From Gordionus sp. m RMFG-2023 (lineage: Eukaryota > Nematomorpha > Gordioida > Chordodea > Parachordodidae), in the NCBI RefSeq assembly GCF_954871325.1, contig NC_088777.1, positions 5,582,509-5,646,508 of the forward strand: DNA of 64,000 nucleotides. Reading direction: 5' to 3'. Below, piece after piece: positions 12,363 through 25,749 of this stretch. The stretch's first letter is position 1; each line of letters opens with the position of its first letter. The notes beneath the pieces are model-generated. The model saw nothing but the letters and a program-made list of their open reading frames with translations, did no database searches and was not told the origin of the DNA. The translations under genes and the position numbers were made by a program.

Positions 12363-15300
12363 AATAAATTGCGCCACCTAATAAAATCTCATTTATAAGT
12401 TTAAAAAAAAATGTTTAAATATGTCGCCGAGAATAAAATAATTTTTATATGTAATATAATTCTAATTAATTATTTATAAAAATTTTGTTATGACAAACAA
12501 ATTCAGGCTTGGATAGGAATATTCCAAATAATATTTATTTGATTATTTTCTAATAATTTATTTATATCCAATATTTTATGATTTGTTATATATATAATTA
12601 AAAAATTTCAGCCAATTTAGACAGAATCTGTCACAGTATTTAAAATTATATATTGCGCGTTTTATTTTATAAGTAAAAAAATATTTTCATCAAAACCTCT
12701 ATATTAGGCTTATCCAGTGCATCGGAACTCTTGAAAACAGAAATTATAATTCTTAGTTGTGATCTCTTTATGACTTAAACAAAAGATTCGCAAGACTATT
12801 TCCTGCTTGAATCAAAGAGAATGTGCGTTAACATGTGTGGAATGAAATTAAACAACTTGTTAATTGAAACCAGATATAACCATATTAGTTTTTGGATTTA
12901 TTGTAGCAAAATAATTAAAGAAATCCGATTATTTTAGAGATAATGAGAGAATACTTGAGCTTTTTGAAGGTTGCGTATGTTCCGTGTTTATCATATTAAA
13001 TAAAGACACTGTATATTCTATGATTTTTAATATATCAGTGGCGGCAATTAACAATTTGAAAAAAAAATTGAGGGAATAAATTTCGAAATTTCTGACAACT
13101 AAATCGATTAATTATAATATCAACCTTTTGTATATAAAAAAATGTATGAAATCAATTCCAACATTTTAATGCTATTTCCAGAAACACTTTGCAAAAATAT
13201 GATTCTATCACAATTTCTTATATATTATTTTTACTAAAATGGCAAAATTATTCTCGAATAAAACAAATATAAGATAATAGAATGTAATGTAAATTCAACT
13301 AAAGTATGATACATCTTCTAAGAAACAATGTAAAATTTATTTTTAAATATAAAATAAGTTAAAATACCGTTTCCAATTTTTCATTTATAAAATTTTCTAA
13401 TCTAAAACAAATTTTATATTTGAAAATGTTTCAAGTTCTATTTATCGATTTCTAAATTTAATTTACATTCGATTTTAAAAAGTAAAAGAACAAACTTTGA
13501 TATGAGCTTTAATAAATCTAATAATATTTTTCTTTATTTTTGATGTTTAGTGTATGTAGAAATATAATTTTCTATTGTTGCAAATTGTAATATTCAACAA
13601 ATTTATTTTATATATTTAATTACATTATAGATAGAAAATGCATTAGTAATTCCATTACAAAAAATTAATTATAGAATTTAATAATTATTCTGAAATATTT
13701 TAATTAATAAAATATTAAATAATCTTGTAAACATCCTCATTCTATGAAAATCAGGGGAAAGTCCCTGTATTTTATCTTTGAAAATAATTAAGCAATAAAT
13801 ACTCTTGTATTTATTTCATAAATATTAGTTTTAAGCTCATAAAAGCCTTCTTTATTAATTTATCAATTATTTTGGTGTAAAATATATCTGATGTATACTT
13901 TTATTTACGATAAATTATTTTTATAAATCATGTATCATTTCATTAAAAGAAAAATCTTAAACTATCAAGCTTTTAAATATATTTTTGTATATATGAAAGG
14001 ATACACACCTCCCGGCGGTCTTAATAGTTGGATATGTGGATATCAAACGAGTAACAATTTATATTATCGCTATAAATATATTTTAATACTCCGTTAATGT
14101 GGAGAGGGAACATTATATAAAAATATTACCAATTGGGGAAATAAAAACAAATATCCAATACCTTGCCAGGGCTGATATAATTTTCTATAAAAAAGAGGAA
14201 AAAAATTCATGAGAAAATTCCTGCTTCCAAAACATTAAAGTATCTTGATTGTTATTTGATCTCACAACCCATCCGTTAGATTTTGAAATCTCATAGATCA
14301 CTTTCACACGTTATACAGAGATGGGCTTAAAATTTACGAAACTATTTTTATTTTTAAGTTTTAATATTGAAAATAATTATCGATTTGGCAAAATTGAATC
14401 AATCATTATATTCACATTTTACGATACCTTTCATAAAAAACTCTTTAGAAAAAAAAATTACAAATATTCGCCCTCCACTTGGGAAAAATATTAGAATATC
14501 CTGGAAAATAAATCCCCCAAAAAAAGATATCAATTAAATCACTCAGATTTTAAACCCCCCCCCCCCTCTTCCATAAAAAAATGACTTCATAATAATTAAA
14601 ATAAATATTTTTTAATATTAATATATAATATATTCAAAAAAAAATTAAAACAAGATGGAGTATGGTCATTTAACACTGAAAAAAAATACAAAATAATCTT
14701 ATAAATTTTCCAAGTGAAAGTGGTTAGTTGAGAATTATTTTATTATAATTTTTATAGTATAATTTTTTTTAAAAAAATAAAATAAATCGGTTTTTAAACA
14801 GGCTAAGAAAAAAATATAATATAGATTCAGTTTCTTCTTTTAGCCATTTGGTATATAAAGGTTAGGTTACTTCATGGTTTAATAAAAATGTAAAGGTTCA
14901 TTTCGTTTATAAGGAGTCGATTAGGTTCACTCCGGAGGTTCAATTATATTTATTATTTCAATATCTTATTCTCCTTAGAGTATATTTTTTAAATTCTGCT
15001 AGGTTGTCATTCCAGATAAGGGGAATGGGGTGGTTGGTTATTTTTCCCAAATTTTTTCCTCTTCTATACTATTGTACGATAATGGTTTAATTTAATGGTG
15101 AACTAACTAACAGGTTTAATTTTTGTTTTGCATAATAAATATCTTATTTTATCCTACGAAAAAATAAAATATTAACATGATATCATTCTAATATATTAAA
15201 CTATAAAAGTTAAAAGATTTAATTAAAATTTTTATTAAATAAAGTTTCTGATCTCTATCACCCATCTATCATGCCTGGCGATCGGGTCTTATTTTAGCAA

Positions 15301-15489
15301 GCTGCTCTATATTATATTAATTTATGTATTTTTTTCTGTTTAGTTTAAGTTTTCATTTATATTCTTAATAAATGAATAAACATGTTTTATTAAATGGCCC
15401 TCAAAATCTTTAAAATTTTTAATTAAGGTATAGCCAATACCGTTTTCAATTTCTATATTTTATGTACAAATAATATCAATAATAAATTT
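12363..15489. other. AT-rich non-genic stretch
   Basis: Low-complexity AT sequence. The only distinct mark is a 12-base C run at about 14555-14566. A CAGTGGCGGC word at 13034 resembles a hAT terminus but no partner end was found. Confidence 0.35.
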
Positions 15490-15733
15490 CAGAGAAATGC
15501 AGAGTTTCCATTAGCACGGCTTGGGTTTTATATTTTCAAGCCCGGCGGACCAAGATATTATTTTTTTAAAAATCTCAGATCTGGCATGAATTTTTTTTAA
15601 ATCAAAATTTATTAATTTTTAGTTTATATAGCTATAAGATCTAAAATATTTGGTTTTAAGATATACAGGCCGGCACATGTATTTTTTTTAAAGAAATTTT
15701 ACACTTTACCCGGGCCGTATCTGCAGGTCTCTG
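15490..15733. mobile_element. short hAT-like TIR element (MITE), 244 bp
   Basis: The left end reads CAGAGAAATGCAGA. The right end, reverse-complemented, reads CAGAGACCTGCAGATACGG, giving imperfect inverted termini that start with the CAG typical of hAT elements. The interior carries GC-rich words (CACGGCTTGGG, AAGCCCGGCGG, GGCCGGCAC, CCCGGGCCG) in an otherwise AT-rich body and no coding capacity. Flanks ATAAATTT and TAAAATTA do not form a clean target duplication, so it is probably old. Related pieces lie at 4200-4320 and 9173-9260. Confidence 0.5.
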
Positions 15734-17756
15734 TAAAATTAAAAATAATATAGTTGTATTACTAAAAATTATTAAAATTGCGGAAAATCATCATAAACAT
15801 TTTCTAGGAAAACTCCTTACTTTACATAAATAACTTCAAAAAAAAATATATAAATTTTATATTTTATAAATTATCCAATAGTAACGAAATGTAAGGCCTA
15901 TTAGAAAATAAAAAATATCACCTATTAAAAAAAAATAACATTTGATTTTATGCACGCTAAGTTGGGTAATTGCCCAAAATATTTAGTTTGAAATAATCTT
16001 TAAAATATTTATTTATTTTAAGTTGGAGAAGGCCCTTTTCGTAATTTATCTTATGATATACATAATCAAATTATTCAATAACTTAGATGTTATATTCATA
16101 TTTTTATAAAAACTCAAATTCGCTAAATTTAGAGAATAAAAATTTATATTGGATTTATAACTTATTACATTATCGTGTTCGAAATGTAAAAGTTTTGGAC
16201 ACCAATAGTTAATTTTGGTTAATTTTAAAAAAAAATCGTTTTTTCTATATTGACATTCAATTTCAAACTTAATTACTGCTTGAAATAGTATTCTATTTCT
16301 TGAATAAAATGTTAGCCTTGAATTTGTGCAAAATATTGAGTTTATCATTTTTCTATTATTATAAAAAATTGTACTAAAAGATGTTTTTTCTAACATTGAT
16401 CTCATATATGCCGAGCACATTTTAAAATCTTATCAACTCCACACAGCATACATTTAAATCAGATGCTTAATGAGGGAAATCGACTCTTTAGTTTATTCGG
16501 CTTACTCTCTCCACAATCAATTCGAGTGTGAATTACAAATTTGTTTGATTGGTCCATACTTTTGTTTAGATAATTATAAAATTGTGCTTTATTTTTGGCA
16601 ATGACCATTAAATCGGTTCAATTCAAACCGGGTATAAGAATATTTTTAACATAATCCACTGCATATAAATTAATAAATTATTGAGAATATTCTTTCCTTG
16701 GGGTAGGTTCATACCAAAATTGGAAATTCTGTATTTACAGCGACTCTTAGCCACTATAAAAATTACTCCAGATATATATATAATTTTCTTACTCAATCAT
16801 TTTTCGATTTTCTCTAGTAAAAGCAACGAAAGTTATTACAAAAACTAAGAAATCGTATCCCCAGCATTGCTATATTGATACAGAACATTTAAAAAGTGGA
16901 TATTATACTATTTCATCTTTCCTTCTACCTCCTAGAAACCGTTTATTGTCACTTCCCACTTCTTTCAGTTAACTCTTCCTTCATGTATAAATATTCTGAA
17001 ACTTATTACAGACCTCATAATTAGGAAAAGAAAGTTTCAAATTTAAAACTCTACTACTATTTAGTTTAAACCAGCATTTTAAAAAAATTAATCATCATCC
17101 CCCCATATATCTTTCAGAAGGGCAGGGTGTAAGCTAAGGGAGATGGTAAAATATTTTAAGGGGTAGGGAGTAAAAATGGGTATTTTCCTTTCAATTTCTT
17201 ACTCCTTAAGGAATAATATATGCGTATTACAAAGTAAAATAGTGGTCCAAAACGAATATTTTAAAATCCTGATATTTTTAAAAGGGTTTGTCTCTTTGAA
17301 AAATAAACCTCAATTCATTTAAAGGTTACAAGAACTGGGATATAAAAACTAATTCAAACTTTGGACAAATAAAAATATAATGAGTCAATTATTTTTCTTA
17401 AAAACTAAATTATATAGTAGTATATCTTTTTGTTTTCAAAAATTATTTAAATTAATAATAATTAAATAAAAATAAATTATTCATTTTTAAATGGTAAAAA
17501 ATATAATTCATTAATTTTTATTAGTACGAGAAAGAAAATTCGAAATTGGTGAGATAAAAATATTTTTTCGAAGAATTCGAATAATCGCTTTAGGCCTAAT
17601 TTCGATATATTATGATTGGTTAGGCAAATACTTCATAGTCAAAGGCATATCAAAGAATGGAGAATACTCTTAAATTCATGATCAGCATCTCTTTCCCTAA
17701 AATATAAATAGTTAATAAAAAAATTTAAACAGCCTCCCAAAAAACGGCCCCTTAGA
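15734..17756. other. AT-rich non-genic stretch
   Basis: Contains a 124-codon minus-strand open frame (16420-16046) with no recognisable domain, signal or splice context; see the rejected list. Nothing else supportable. Confidence 0.35.
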
Positions 17757-17776
17757 AAAATCGTAGATACGTCATT
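17730..17776. mobile_element. possible hAT terminus, orphan end
   Basis: Reverse complement reads CAATGACGTATCTACGATTT then CTAAGGGGCCG. It resembles the CAGTGGCGTA-type ends with an adjacent G-rich run found in hAT elements. No opposite end or target duplication could be paired with it. Confidence 0.3.
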
Positions 17777-19948
17777 GATTGTTTTGTTTTCGTAACTCGT
17801 TCAAGCAAACCCTCAAAAGAAATCTTTTTTGAATTTTATTTATTTAAAAAATTTTATCATTATATTTTATCGTATTGCAGATTTGGACGAGGTTTTAAAA
17901 CGTGAGTTTAATTTTAAAATAATTTAGTTATTCTTAAATACTTCCATTTTTTTCTGATGATTTTTAGATATTGCAGAAAAAAAAAATCCAAAAATATATT
18001 TCACCCCCTCCCCCCTCTTCCATCCTTTTATTATTATAATTCATTGACATACAGTAAAATACCAACCTTTTGTTAATTTTGAAATTTGGTTAATCATATC
18101 AATCTATTGTATTTAATTATTTTAGATGGTAATTCCCATTTCCAACAATGTGAGCTCTCTTTTGAATTCCAAATATTTTTCATTTGAAATATGAGGATTT
18201 AATAATAATATATTTTTTTAAATTTAAATTAACCTCCAAAATATGATGTTAATCAAATCTTGAAATTTATAACTTATATCCATTCCCAAACATTTCAATC
18301 ATATGTAATAATAGAGCATTATAAAAAAATATTATTTAACAGAATCCCAGCTTGAATTTATATTTCTTCCGATTTCTATGTAAAAAAAATTATTTTTACA
18401 GATTTTTTTAAGTAAGATAAAATTATATTCTTTTTTAAAATACGTTAAAAGGTGTACTTGTTTCTATTTTTGAAAATCTAAATCCCTATTCAAGACGCTA
18501 TTAAGAATTTTATTTTAAATGACGAGTAATGCCATAGTCATTGGATTTTTGGTATAATTTTAATATATAGAGAAATTTATTTTCATAAATAAATCATAAA
18601 GATTTCTATAGTGGCGAAGGTAAGATTCATGAAATATCAAGTAAAATAAATATACATAAGAAACGAATATTAAATATATATAATTATTTATATAATTATT
18701 TATAAAATGAAGTTAATTCAGTTATTTTATATTTTAAAATTCTAATGTTTGTTCCATTTATTACTAGAAAATAAACAATATATATAATACACACTCTTAA
18801 ATTATTATTTTAATCTGGAATAGAACCTGCAAAAAAGGGTATAGTTATTTAAAATATTGATCGGTGTATTATAAAGGTCAGTTAGAAGCTTTGTTTGCTA
18901 ACAAATCAGTTTTTTATTAACATTGCATTATATTTTCATTTATATTTCTTTTCTCAATGATGTATTTAAAAATTTTAGGTCTTGAATATGTGATTAGATG
19001 TTTTATTTCCCTACCTTATCATAACTTTCATGGGTATGCTCATTTAACAACTTCTTCATTTATTTCTATTTAATATATTATTTTATCAACCGTATGTATC
19101 ATAATGTACTTTCCAAATAATTTTTCTCACGATAAATAGACTCAAAATTTTCTGTCCATTATTATAAAATCTTTGCACAATTATCTATTGTTATATATTT
19201 ATGACATACAAATAATTAAAAAGTCTAATTTTGTTATTTATCTGCTCTTATACATTATTATTTAAAATTAGATATAAAATCTACATCACAAAAAAATTTT
19301 AATAAGGCGCAAAGTACGATAATTTTATTAAATAAAATTAAGAAAATCGTATGGTATATTGATGCTTTATTCCAAAAAAAAATTATAATAGATATCATGA
19401 ATAATAGAAGTAAAAATAAAATATTTTATTAAATTGATTATGATTTTAATGGTATTTATAACAGAGGGTAACATTAAGGAATGAGTCATTTATTAAATGA
19501 AATTTATAATATTATTTTCGGAATTTTCACTGTTAAACAATCTCAGTATCATTATTTCTATCCGGTTCATGTTTCTTTCCTGGGAAGTCTGAAACACTCC
19601 GTCCTTATCCCTGATTATAGATTTTCATCATATCAAATATATTGACCATGAATCTTTAAATGTTTCTGAAATAAAATCGTATTACTTCATAGCTTAATTT
19701 TTGTTTAATTTTCAATCCCCTCGTTTTTGTAAATCTGTATTGATCGTTAATTACAAATTAGTGTAAATTGCATATTTAATCTTATTTAAAATTTATAGAG
19801 GCTATAAGAAAATTTAAAATAGGAGGTAAATTATTTTATGACACAACCTGACCTACGATATTGATTAATTATATTTGATAATTTATTAATGATGTTTTTT
19901 ATATCATTACTAAATCTTTATTAGATAAAGTATTATTTGAATAATATA
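17777..19948. other. AT-rich non-genic stretch
   Basis: No feature supportable. AT-rich up to the target duplication of the hAT element. Confidence 0.35.
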
Positions 19949-20070
19949 ATTTATCGCAGTGACGAAGCGTTCATAGAAGCAAGGGAAACCTTGCTTCCCT
20001 TGAAATTTTTCTTACAAAATTTTTAATAAACTTAATATAATCTGTGTACTATGCTAAATAAACTAAACTG

Positions 20071-20372
20071 ACTTCGTTAAAAAAATTAATATAATTTTTA
20101 TAACGTTAAAAAGATTAATATAATTTTTATAACGTTAAAAAGATTAATATAATTTTTATAACGTTAAAAAGATTAATATAATTTTTATAACGTTAAAAAG
20201 AATAATATAATTTTTATAACGTTAAAAAGATTAATATAATTTTTATAACGCTTTAAAAGATTAATATCATTTTTATAACGTTAAAAAGATTAATATAATT
20301 TATAACGTTAAAAAGATTAATATAATTTTTATAACGTTAAAAAGATTAATGTAATTTTTATAACGTTAAAAA
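20071..20372. repeat. 29-bp minisatellite inside the hAT element
   Basis: About ten head-to-tail copies of a 29-bp unit containing AACGTTAAAAAGATTAATAT followed by AATTTTTAT. Copies differ by single substitutions or small indels. The array lies between the left terminus and the transposase remnant, so it expanded within this element copy or its recent ancestors. Confidence 0.93.
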
Positions 20373-20739
20373 ATAAATATTATTTTAAATATATTAAGAA
20401 ATACTATTATTTTTACTACGTTAAAATTTACTATTATTTATACTACGTTAAAAAAAATATAAGGGAAGCAAATTTAATATTGCTTATTTTTTTTAATACA
20501 TAAAGAGAAATCACATGGTATTGTGTAATTTTACCATTAAAAAATAAGCATTGAGGAAGCAAATAAAAAATGCTTATTTTTTTAATAAATAAAAGAGAAA
20601 TAAATTTTTTTATATATAATTTTTTACTTACTTTTTTAAAATAAATTTTATAATTGTAATTGTATTATTAAAAATTTATTAACATTATCATTTAACTCAA
20701 ATGCGAAAAAATTGATAATTGAAAAAAGAAGACCAAAAC

Positions 20740-21786
20740 CAATTTTACAAAACTTAAAAAAAGAAATCAAAACTTGCTTTCGTAATTTTTCTATCGATAA
20801 ATAGGAAAAATATGAATGGCTCACTGGATGTAAATTTTTTAATTCTCTATATTGTTGATCATGCCTATTATTCAAAAAGGAAAAATATGTTTGGAATGAT
20901 AAAGGATTTTAGGATATGAATAATTTTCAAAGCAGTTAAACTGCAAAGAATCAATCTCTCATTTGCAGTCAATGATTCAAATTAAAAAATTTGCCCAAAG
21001 GCGTATAAAAATATGATAGATTTGATGCGCATAATATCAATCGAACAGCATAATTCGAAAGTCAAATCAAATAGAGAAATATTGAAAATATTGATCAACT
21101 TTATATATTTTTTTGGAATTCAGGAGCTCGTATTCCGTGGTGATGATAATCTTTTAATTCAGTGAATAGAGGAAATTATATTGTATTAATTTATTTCCTC
21201 GCGGAAGAAAATTTACTATTGAAACATCATTTAGAAATAGTGCAGTTTTTATTGTACTATCAAGCAATATTCATTGATTTGATTAATTCTATTTCATAGT
21301 CTTACACCAAAAAATATTTTTGTCGAATTGTTAGATATTAGTTAATTCCCAAATAATAAATCCCCAAAATATTTATTAGATAATTTAAACGACACTTATT
21401 CTCGATTTTTTGACTTACACAAGCTGGAAACCGAATTAAAGGTAGTGTTTCGGGATGTTAAATTTAGAAAGAAAAAGAATGTTAATGAAATACTTAAATT
21501 TTACTATGCATCAATTTGATGAAAAGTTTTAAAGAGTTTTTTAAATTATGCAAATTCATCTTGACTTTGGCTTCAACAACAGCAAGTGCAGAACAGAGTT
21601 TTTCATCTTTAAAAAGAATCAAATCTTAATGCAGAAACAGGATGAGCCAAAATCGATTATCAAATCTATATTTGATTTCAATTGAAAAAAAATTATAATT
21701 TAAAATCTAGCGATAACTTTTATAATGCAGTACTTGATCATTTTATTCAAAAACAAAGACGAATACCACTTATTTATAAATCTTAA
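20740..21786 (+). pseudogene. hAT transposase remnant (TTF zinc finger to hAT dimerisation region)
   Basis: Plus-strand translation recovers, in order: a TTF-type zinc-finger region (KYEWLTGCKFFNSLYC, SCLLFKKEKYVWNDKGF, about 20797-20893); a ZMYM1-like stretch (SIEQHNSKVKSNREILKILI then FGIQELVFRGDD, about 21038-21147); and the C-terminal dimerisation motif LTLASTTASAEQSFSSLKRI followed by RMSQNRLSNLYLISIEKK (about 21555-21690), ending near 21786 with HFIQKQRRIPLIYKS. At least six in-frame stops and several frame changes interrupt it, for example TGA after SLYC and TAA after KRIKS. Only about 400 nt separate RGDD from the dimerisation motif, where about 1.2 kb is usual, so most of the RNase-H-like catalytic domain has been deleted. 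It cannot make a working transposase. Confidence 0.88.
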
Positions 21787-22082
21787 TGTTTTTATGGTTT
21801 GAGTTTGACTAAAAATATTTTTTTGATTGCTTCCTTAGTAGTAAACTTAACGCTTCGTCACTGATTTATCGTAAATTATTATTTAAATATAAATATCGTA
21901 AAGTATTATTTAAATATATATATAAGCTATATCCAAATATTTATTAAAGTTTATTATACATTTGATTAAAATGAATATCTATTAAGAATATAATAACCAT
22001 CTGAATTTGAACAATTTCTATATTTAGTCAAAATTATAGCCTGATGGAAAGAAAAACAATAAAAATTCATAATTTAAATTTA

Positions 22083-22181
22083 TACTAATAATATTATACT
22101 AATAATATTTTATTAATAATATTATACTAATATTATATTAATAATATTATACTAATATTATACTAATAATATTATACAACT
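22083..22181. repeat. AT-rich short tandem repeat
   Basis: Irregular repetition of ACTAATAATATTAT-type units over about 100 bp, with occasional TTAT variants. Confidence 0.75.
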
Positions 22182-22799
22182 ATGGGTTTACATTATATAA
22201 ATTTTTATAGACATATTTATCATTTATCCTAATATGCCTAATCATAAATTACATGATTAATGGATCAAAATCTTTTGTAATTATTGCATTTTGTTATAAT
22301 GTAATTATGTTTATGATTATCAAAAGGCAATTATATTTAAAAGAGTTTAAATATAATTAATTCATTATTATTTTATATTACTTGGTAATTGTTAATTAAA
22401 AAAATACCAATTTAATGATCAGAGTATAATTAAAGTTTTACAAATTTAATGATAGATTGTTACCTTTAATTTTGTATAAATTTTCTTGAGATATAATATT
22501 TAAGTCCATTTTAATAAAAATTAACTATTCTAGTATAGTAGTTTGTATCATCATTATGTAAGCTATAAAATTATTTGTTAGAATAATATAATGGAAGACA
22601 AATTTGCTAGATAAAATAAACTAACTTTTGTTTTATTTATAAATTCAATAAATAATATAATATGCTAGCTTTTTTTCTCTTATTAGTAATAATATTGTTT
22701 TATAATTAACTTTACCAGCGATATTTTATAATTTTTAATATTTATCATTCTTATATATTTTATTATATTAAAATTCAAAACAAATTTAATATAAAATAG
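22182..22799. other. AT-rich non-genic stretch
   Basis: No feature supportable. Confidence 0.35.
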
Positions 22800-22954
22800 C
22801 AGAGTTGTTAAAGGATTTAGTTACAAGTATCTAGATCCTGTATCTAGATATAAAAATGTGATATCTGTATTGATTAAAATATCGGTATCTAGATATTATT
22901 TTAGACTATGTATCTATATCTAGATCCATTTAAGAGTATCTTTTAACAACTCTG
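22800..22954. mobile_element. 155-bp MITE with CAGAGTTGTTAAA ends, hAT-like
   Basis: The left end CAGAGTTGTTAAAGGAT mirrors the right end, which reverse-complements to CAGAGTTGTTAAAAGAT. Flanks TAAAATAG and CAAAATAA share six of eight bases in register, a decayed 8-bp target duplication. The interior has no coding capacity but repeats the palindromic word TATCTAGAT(A/C) at least four times, with ATATC and GATAT variants, so a transcript would fold readily. Confidence 0.75.
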
Positions 22955-23600
22955 CAAAATAACATTTGATGAGCAGCTATAGTATAAGTCACATATTAAA
23001 GTAGTAGCAAATTTAAAGAGTAGCTGCCTAGCCCATCATCAATGATTAAAATCACAAATGGAATCACATAGCGCGATTTTACAAATGGAGATGGATTATA
23101 AATAGCATGATAAATTTTTATCATTAACAAAATATATAAATAATGTTTAAAAAAATGCACACCTAAGTTAATCACACTTAAAATAATTAATAAACATTTA
23201 AAAATTTCTAAGCAATTTAGTATTTCTTATGCCAAATTCTTAAAAATCTTTATCTAAAAAGATGCCCTAAAAATTCATATATTTCAATAACTTTACTAAA
23301 CCAAAATCTGAGCATTAGTATTCTAAGAAAATAATATGTCATTTCCATAGTGATTGTTTTTCATATAATTCCCATTCCTATTGTTGAATATTTTTGAGTT
23401 TATAATATTTTTTGGAATTTATTCAAATTTTGAACAAACCTTTACATATTTTAGTAATTTGTTGATGTTACATAATTTATTTTTCTAATTTTATATATAA
23501 AAGTTAAACTAAATATATATATCTTGAATATATGCCATTGTTTTAAATATTATATTAAATACTTCTTAAATATCAATCAGAGTTATGTAATCTATAAATC
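22955..23600. other. AT-rich non-genic stretch
   Basis: No feature supportable. Confidence 0.35.
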
Positions 23601-24055
23601 ATTTTGGAGGGGTAGGAAAAGAGGGGGGGGGGGGGGGGTTTAAAAAATCTCAAAGGTATCAAATGAAAACTAATAAAAATATTAATATATACGTGCACAA
23701 CAATATATATACGAGATAAAGGGATTGGGGGTAAAAAAATTTTTATGAAACATCCGTGGATTAAATGAAAACTAATAAAATGAAATTGATCATACATTGT
23801 AACTCAAAATTCAATGTCACCAGAATACTTGTTTTAGGTGGGTATTTTTTTATTATGTCTACATAGATATCAAATGGAAGCTAATAAAAAGATCAATTAG
23901 ATTGTTATTCATCACGTTATGTATCCACGGTGGATTTAGAAGACGGGGGTAAAAAGTGGATAATAAAAATCTCAACATGAGTACCAATTGAAATCATATA
24001 AGAGAATTTAAATTACATGAATACCCATCATTTAGTAAGGGGGAAGATCTTAAAA
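23601..24055. repeat. decayed satellite-like tandem repeat, period 103-114 bp
   Basis: A core close to TATCAAATGAAAACTAATAA recurs at about 23657, 23760, 23868 and 23982. Each core is preceded by a G-rich run followed by A-rich sequence: a 16-base G run at 23623-23638, then GGGGG or GGTGGG near 23726, 23838, 23944 and 24041. The copies have diverged by substitution and small indels. The minus-strand open frame here, with FISFHLI repeated, simply reflects the tandem units. Confidence 0.7.
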
Positions 24056-25749
24056 AATTTAACATTATGTAGAAGATTTAGAAATATCTATTATTTTTAA
24101 CAACTTTATAATAAGTTTACCTGTCTAATTTGAACCGAGAACTAGCGGATTGAGATGCAAGCACTGAACATAATAATCTGTAGTCACTCGATAGCAACAT
24201 TTTTTTTGTAAAGGAAAAATTAGGACGCTTCGAATATTTTAATAAAACATATTTAAAATCGATAAAATTTGAACGATATCCATCATAACCTGTTTTGATT
24301 TTCTTTTTTTGAATCTTTCTGGTTCATGAAATTAAAATGGCACATTCTTCTTTCTCGGGGCATAGCTCAACATTTCAATTTTAATTTAGCAAAAATCTCC
24401 TAAGATTTATTAGAATAAACATCTTAGATAATCAGTAATTTTGTATTCTTAAGATATTTAGGGAAAAGAAATTTTCTAATATTATTCAAATCTCTGTTTT
24501 ACTTTAATACTAGTTTGCCAAGTGGTATTGAAAGGTGGAATTCTCTTTGTTGCTATAAAATCTACTATTTGGCACCCGAAGTTTTATCGAGTCCACATTA
24601 AAGTAAACATCAATTTTTATTTCTGTTTCAAAATAAAAAATTTCGTAGATATAGTATATATATATATATATATAAACCTCTGGATTTAGAAATCAGTAAA
24701 AAATAAATAAATATTTATATTTATATATTTGAAATAAAATTATACTTTAAAAATAACCGAAAATTTTAAAACTAAATTGAACATACAATCAATTAATAAG
24801 CCTTGGGATGTGGTGCTATACAAAATGTTGGTTGGCTAACTCTCCTTTGTCCTAGAGGTTAAACTCTGAATCAAATGATGATATGGAGAACGATGTAGAT
24901 GATATGTTACAGGGTTCCATAATTTACTTATACTTTAAAAAAATTTAATAAAAAATGTTTAAACCTCATATATTTTAATTGATTTAAATATAGTAAAGTT
25001 TTTTCAATTATTAAAATAGTAGGTAATTTTAGATAAACTATAAAAAGTCAAAATTTCGCTTTCGTTTTGTTCAAGGCATTTCCCATTATTAGAGAATTTC
25101 TCAATGAAGTATGATATAAATAATTAACTTTTATTTTAAAACAATATATATATATTTAAATTTAGGATTAATGATACTATTAAAGTTCCTTCCTAAATCT
25201 GCATTAAAAAATTTAAAATTTTTTGATTTTATTTTTTGATTTTAAAACTAATAAAAAATTTAATTTTAAATTTTCTAAAATGGTATTTTGGACATGTTTA
25301 TACATATATTAAATAAATACTTATTGTTCTCATTAAAGTTTTTATAAATAAATAAAAAAAATCGAATTTTAGATCCCACTCTAACCATAAATATATATAT
25401 TATATTATAATTTCTAGGATCTTAAAAGTGAAATTTGATTTTAACATGGAATAAATTAAGCAATCAGGAATTTTTCACATAATACCCATGTTTGAAATTT
25501 TAAAAGTTAGATTTCCTAAAGAGACATTGTGTGAGTAAAAACTACAATCTTTAGACCTTTATATTAACATTCTTAAGATACCAATATTGAAATATTAGGT
25601 TAGAATTTCTGAGCTTTTCCACTCCACCACACCCTCTGTAATAGTTATATCCATAATAATAAACTGTTATTTTTTAAAGATCAAGCTAGAAACGTTTTAC
25701 CAAGCACACATCCTGAAGACATAATATTGTTTTAACTCCCAACCCCACT
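24056..25749. other. AT-rich stretch with a (TA)n run
   Basis: A TA dinucleotide run of about 20 bp lies at 24655-24674. Otherwise nothing supportable. This stretch separates the two oppositely oriented satellite-like blocks. Confidence 0.4.

Larger units (their letters stand above)
19957..21863 (+). mobile_element. hAT DNA transposon (ZMYM1-like group), 1907 bp, dead
   Basis: Ends are CAGTGACGAAGCGTT on the left and its exact reverse complement AACGCTTCGTCACTG on the right. The flanking 8-bp target duplication ATTTATCG is identical at 19949-19956 and 21864-21871, the hallmark length for hAT insertion. A short internal palindrome (CAAGGGAA...TTCCCTTG) follows the left end. Inside are a 29-bp minisatellite (about 20071-20372), a diverged duplicated segment near 20461-20620 that begins with GGAAGCAAA-type words, and a broken transposase gene (20740-21786). 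The element is much shorter than an autonomous hAT of this group because most of the catalytic core is gone. The intact target duplication and ends suggest insertion is not extremely old, although the coding region is heavily damaged. Confidence 0.93.

Noticed and set aside
16046-16420. 124-codon minus-strand open frame
   Set aside because: Longest unexplained frame without simple repeats, but it is rich in N, K, I, F and L, shows no domain, and has no supporting splice or neighbour context. I cannot separate it from chance in AT-rich DNA.
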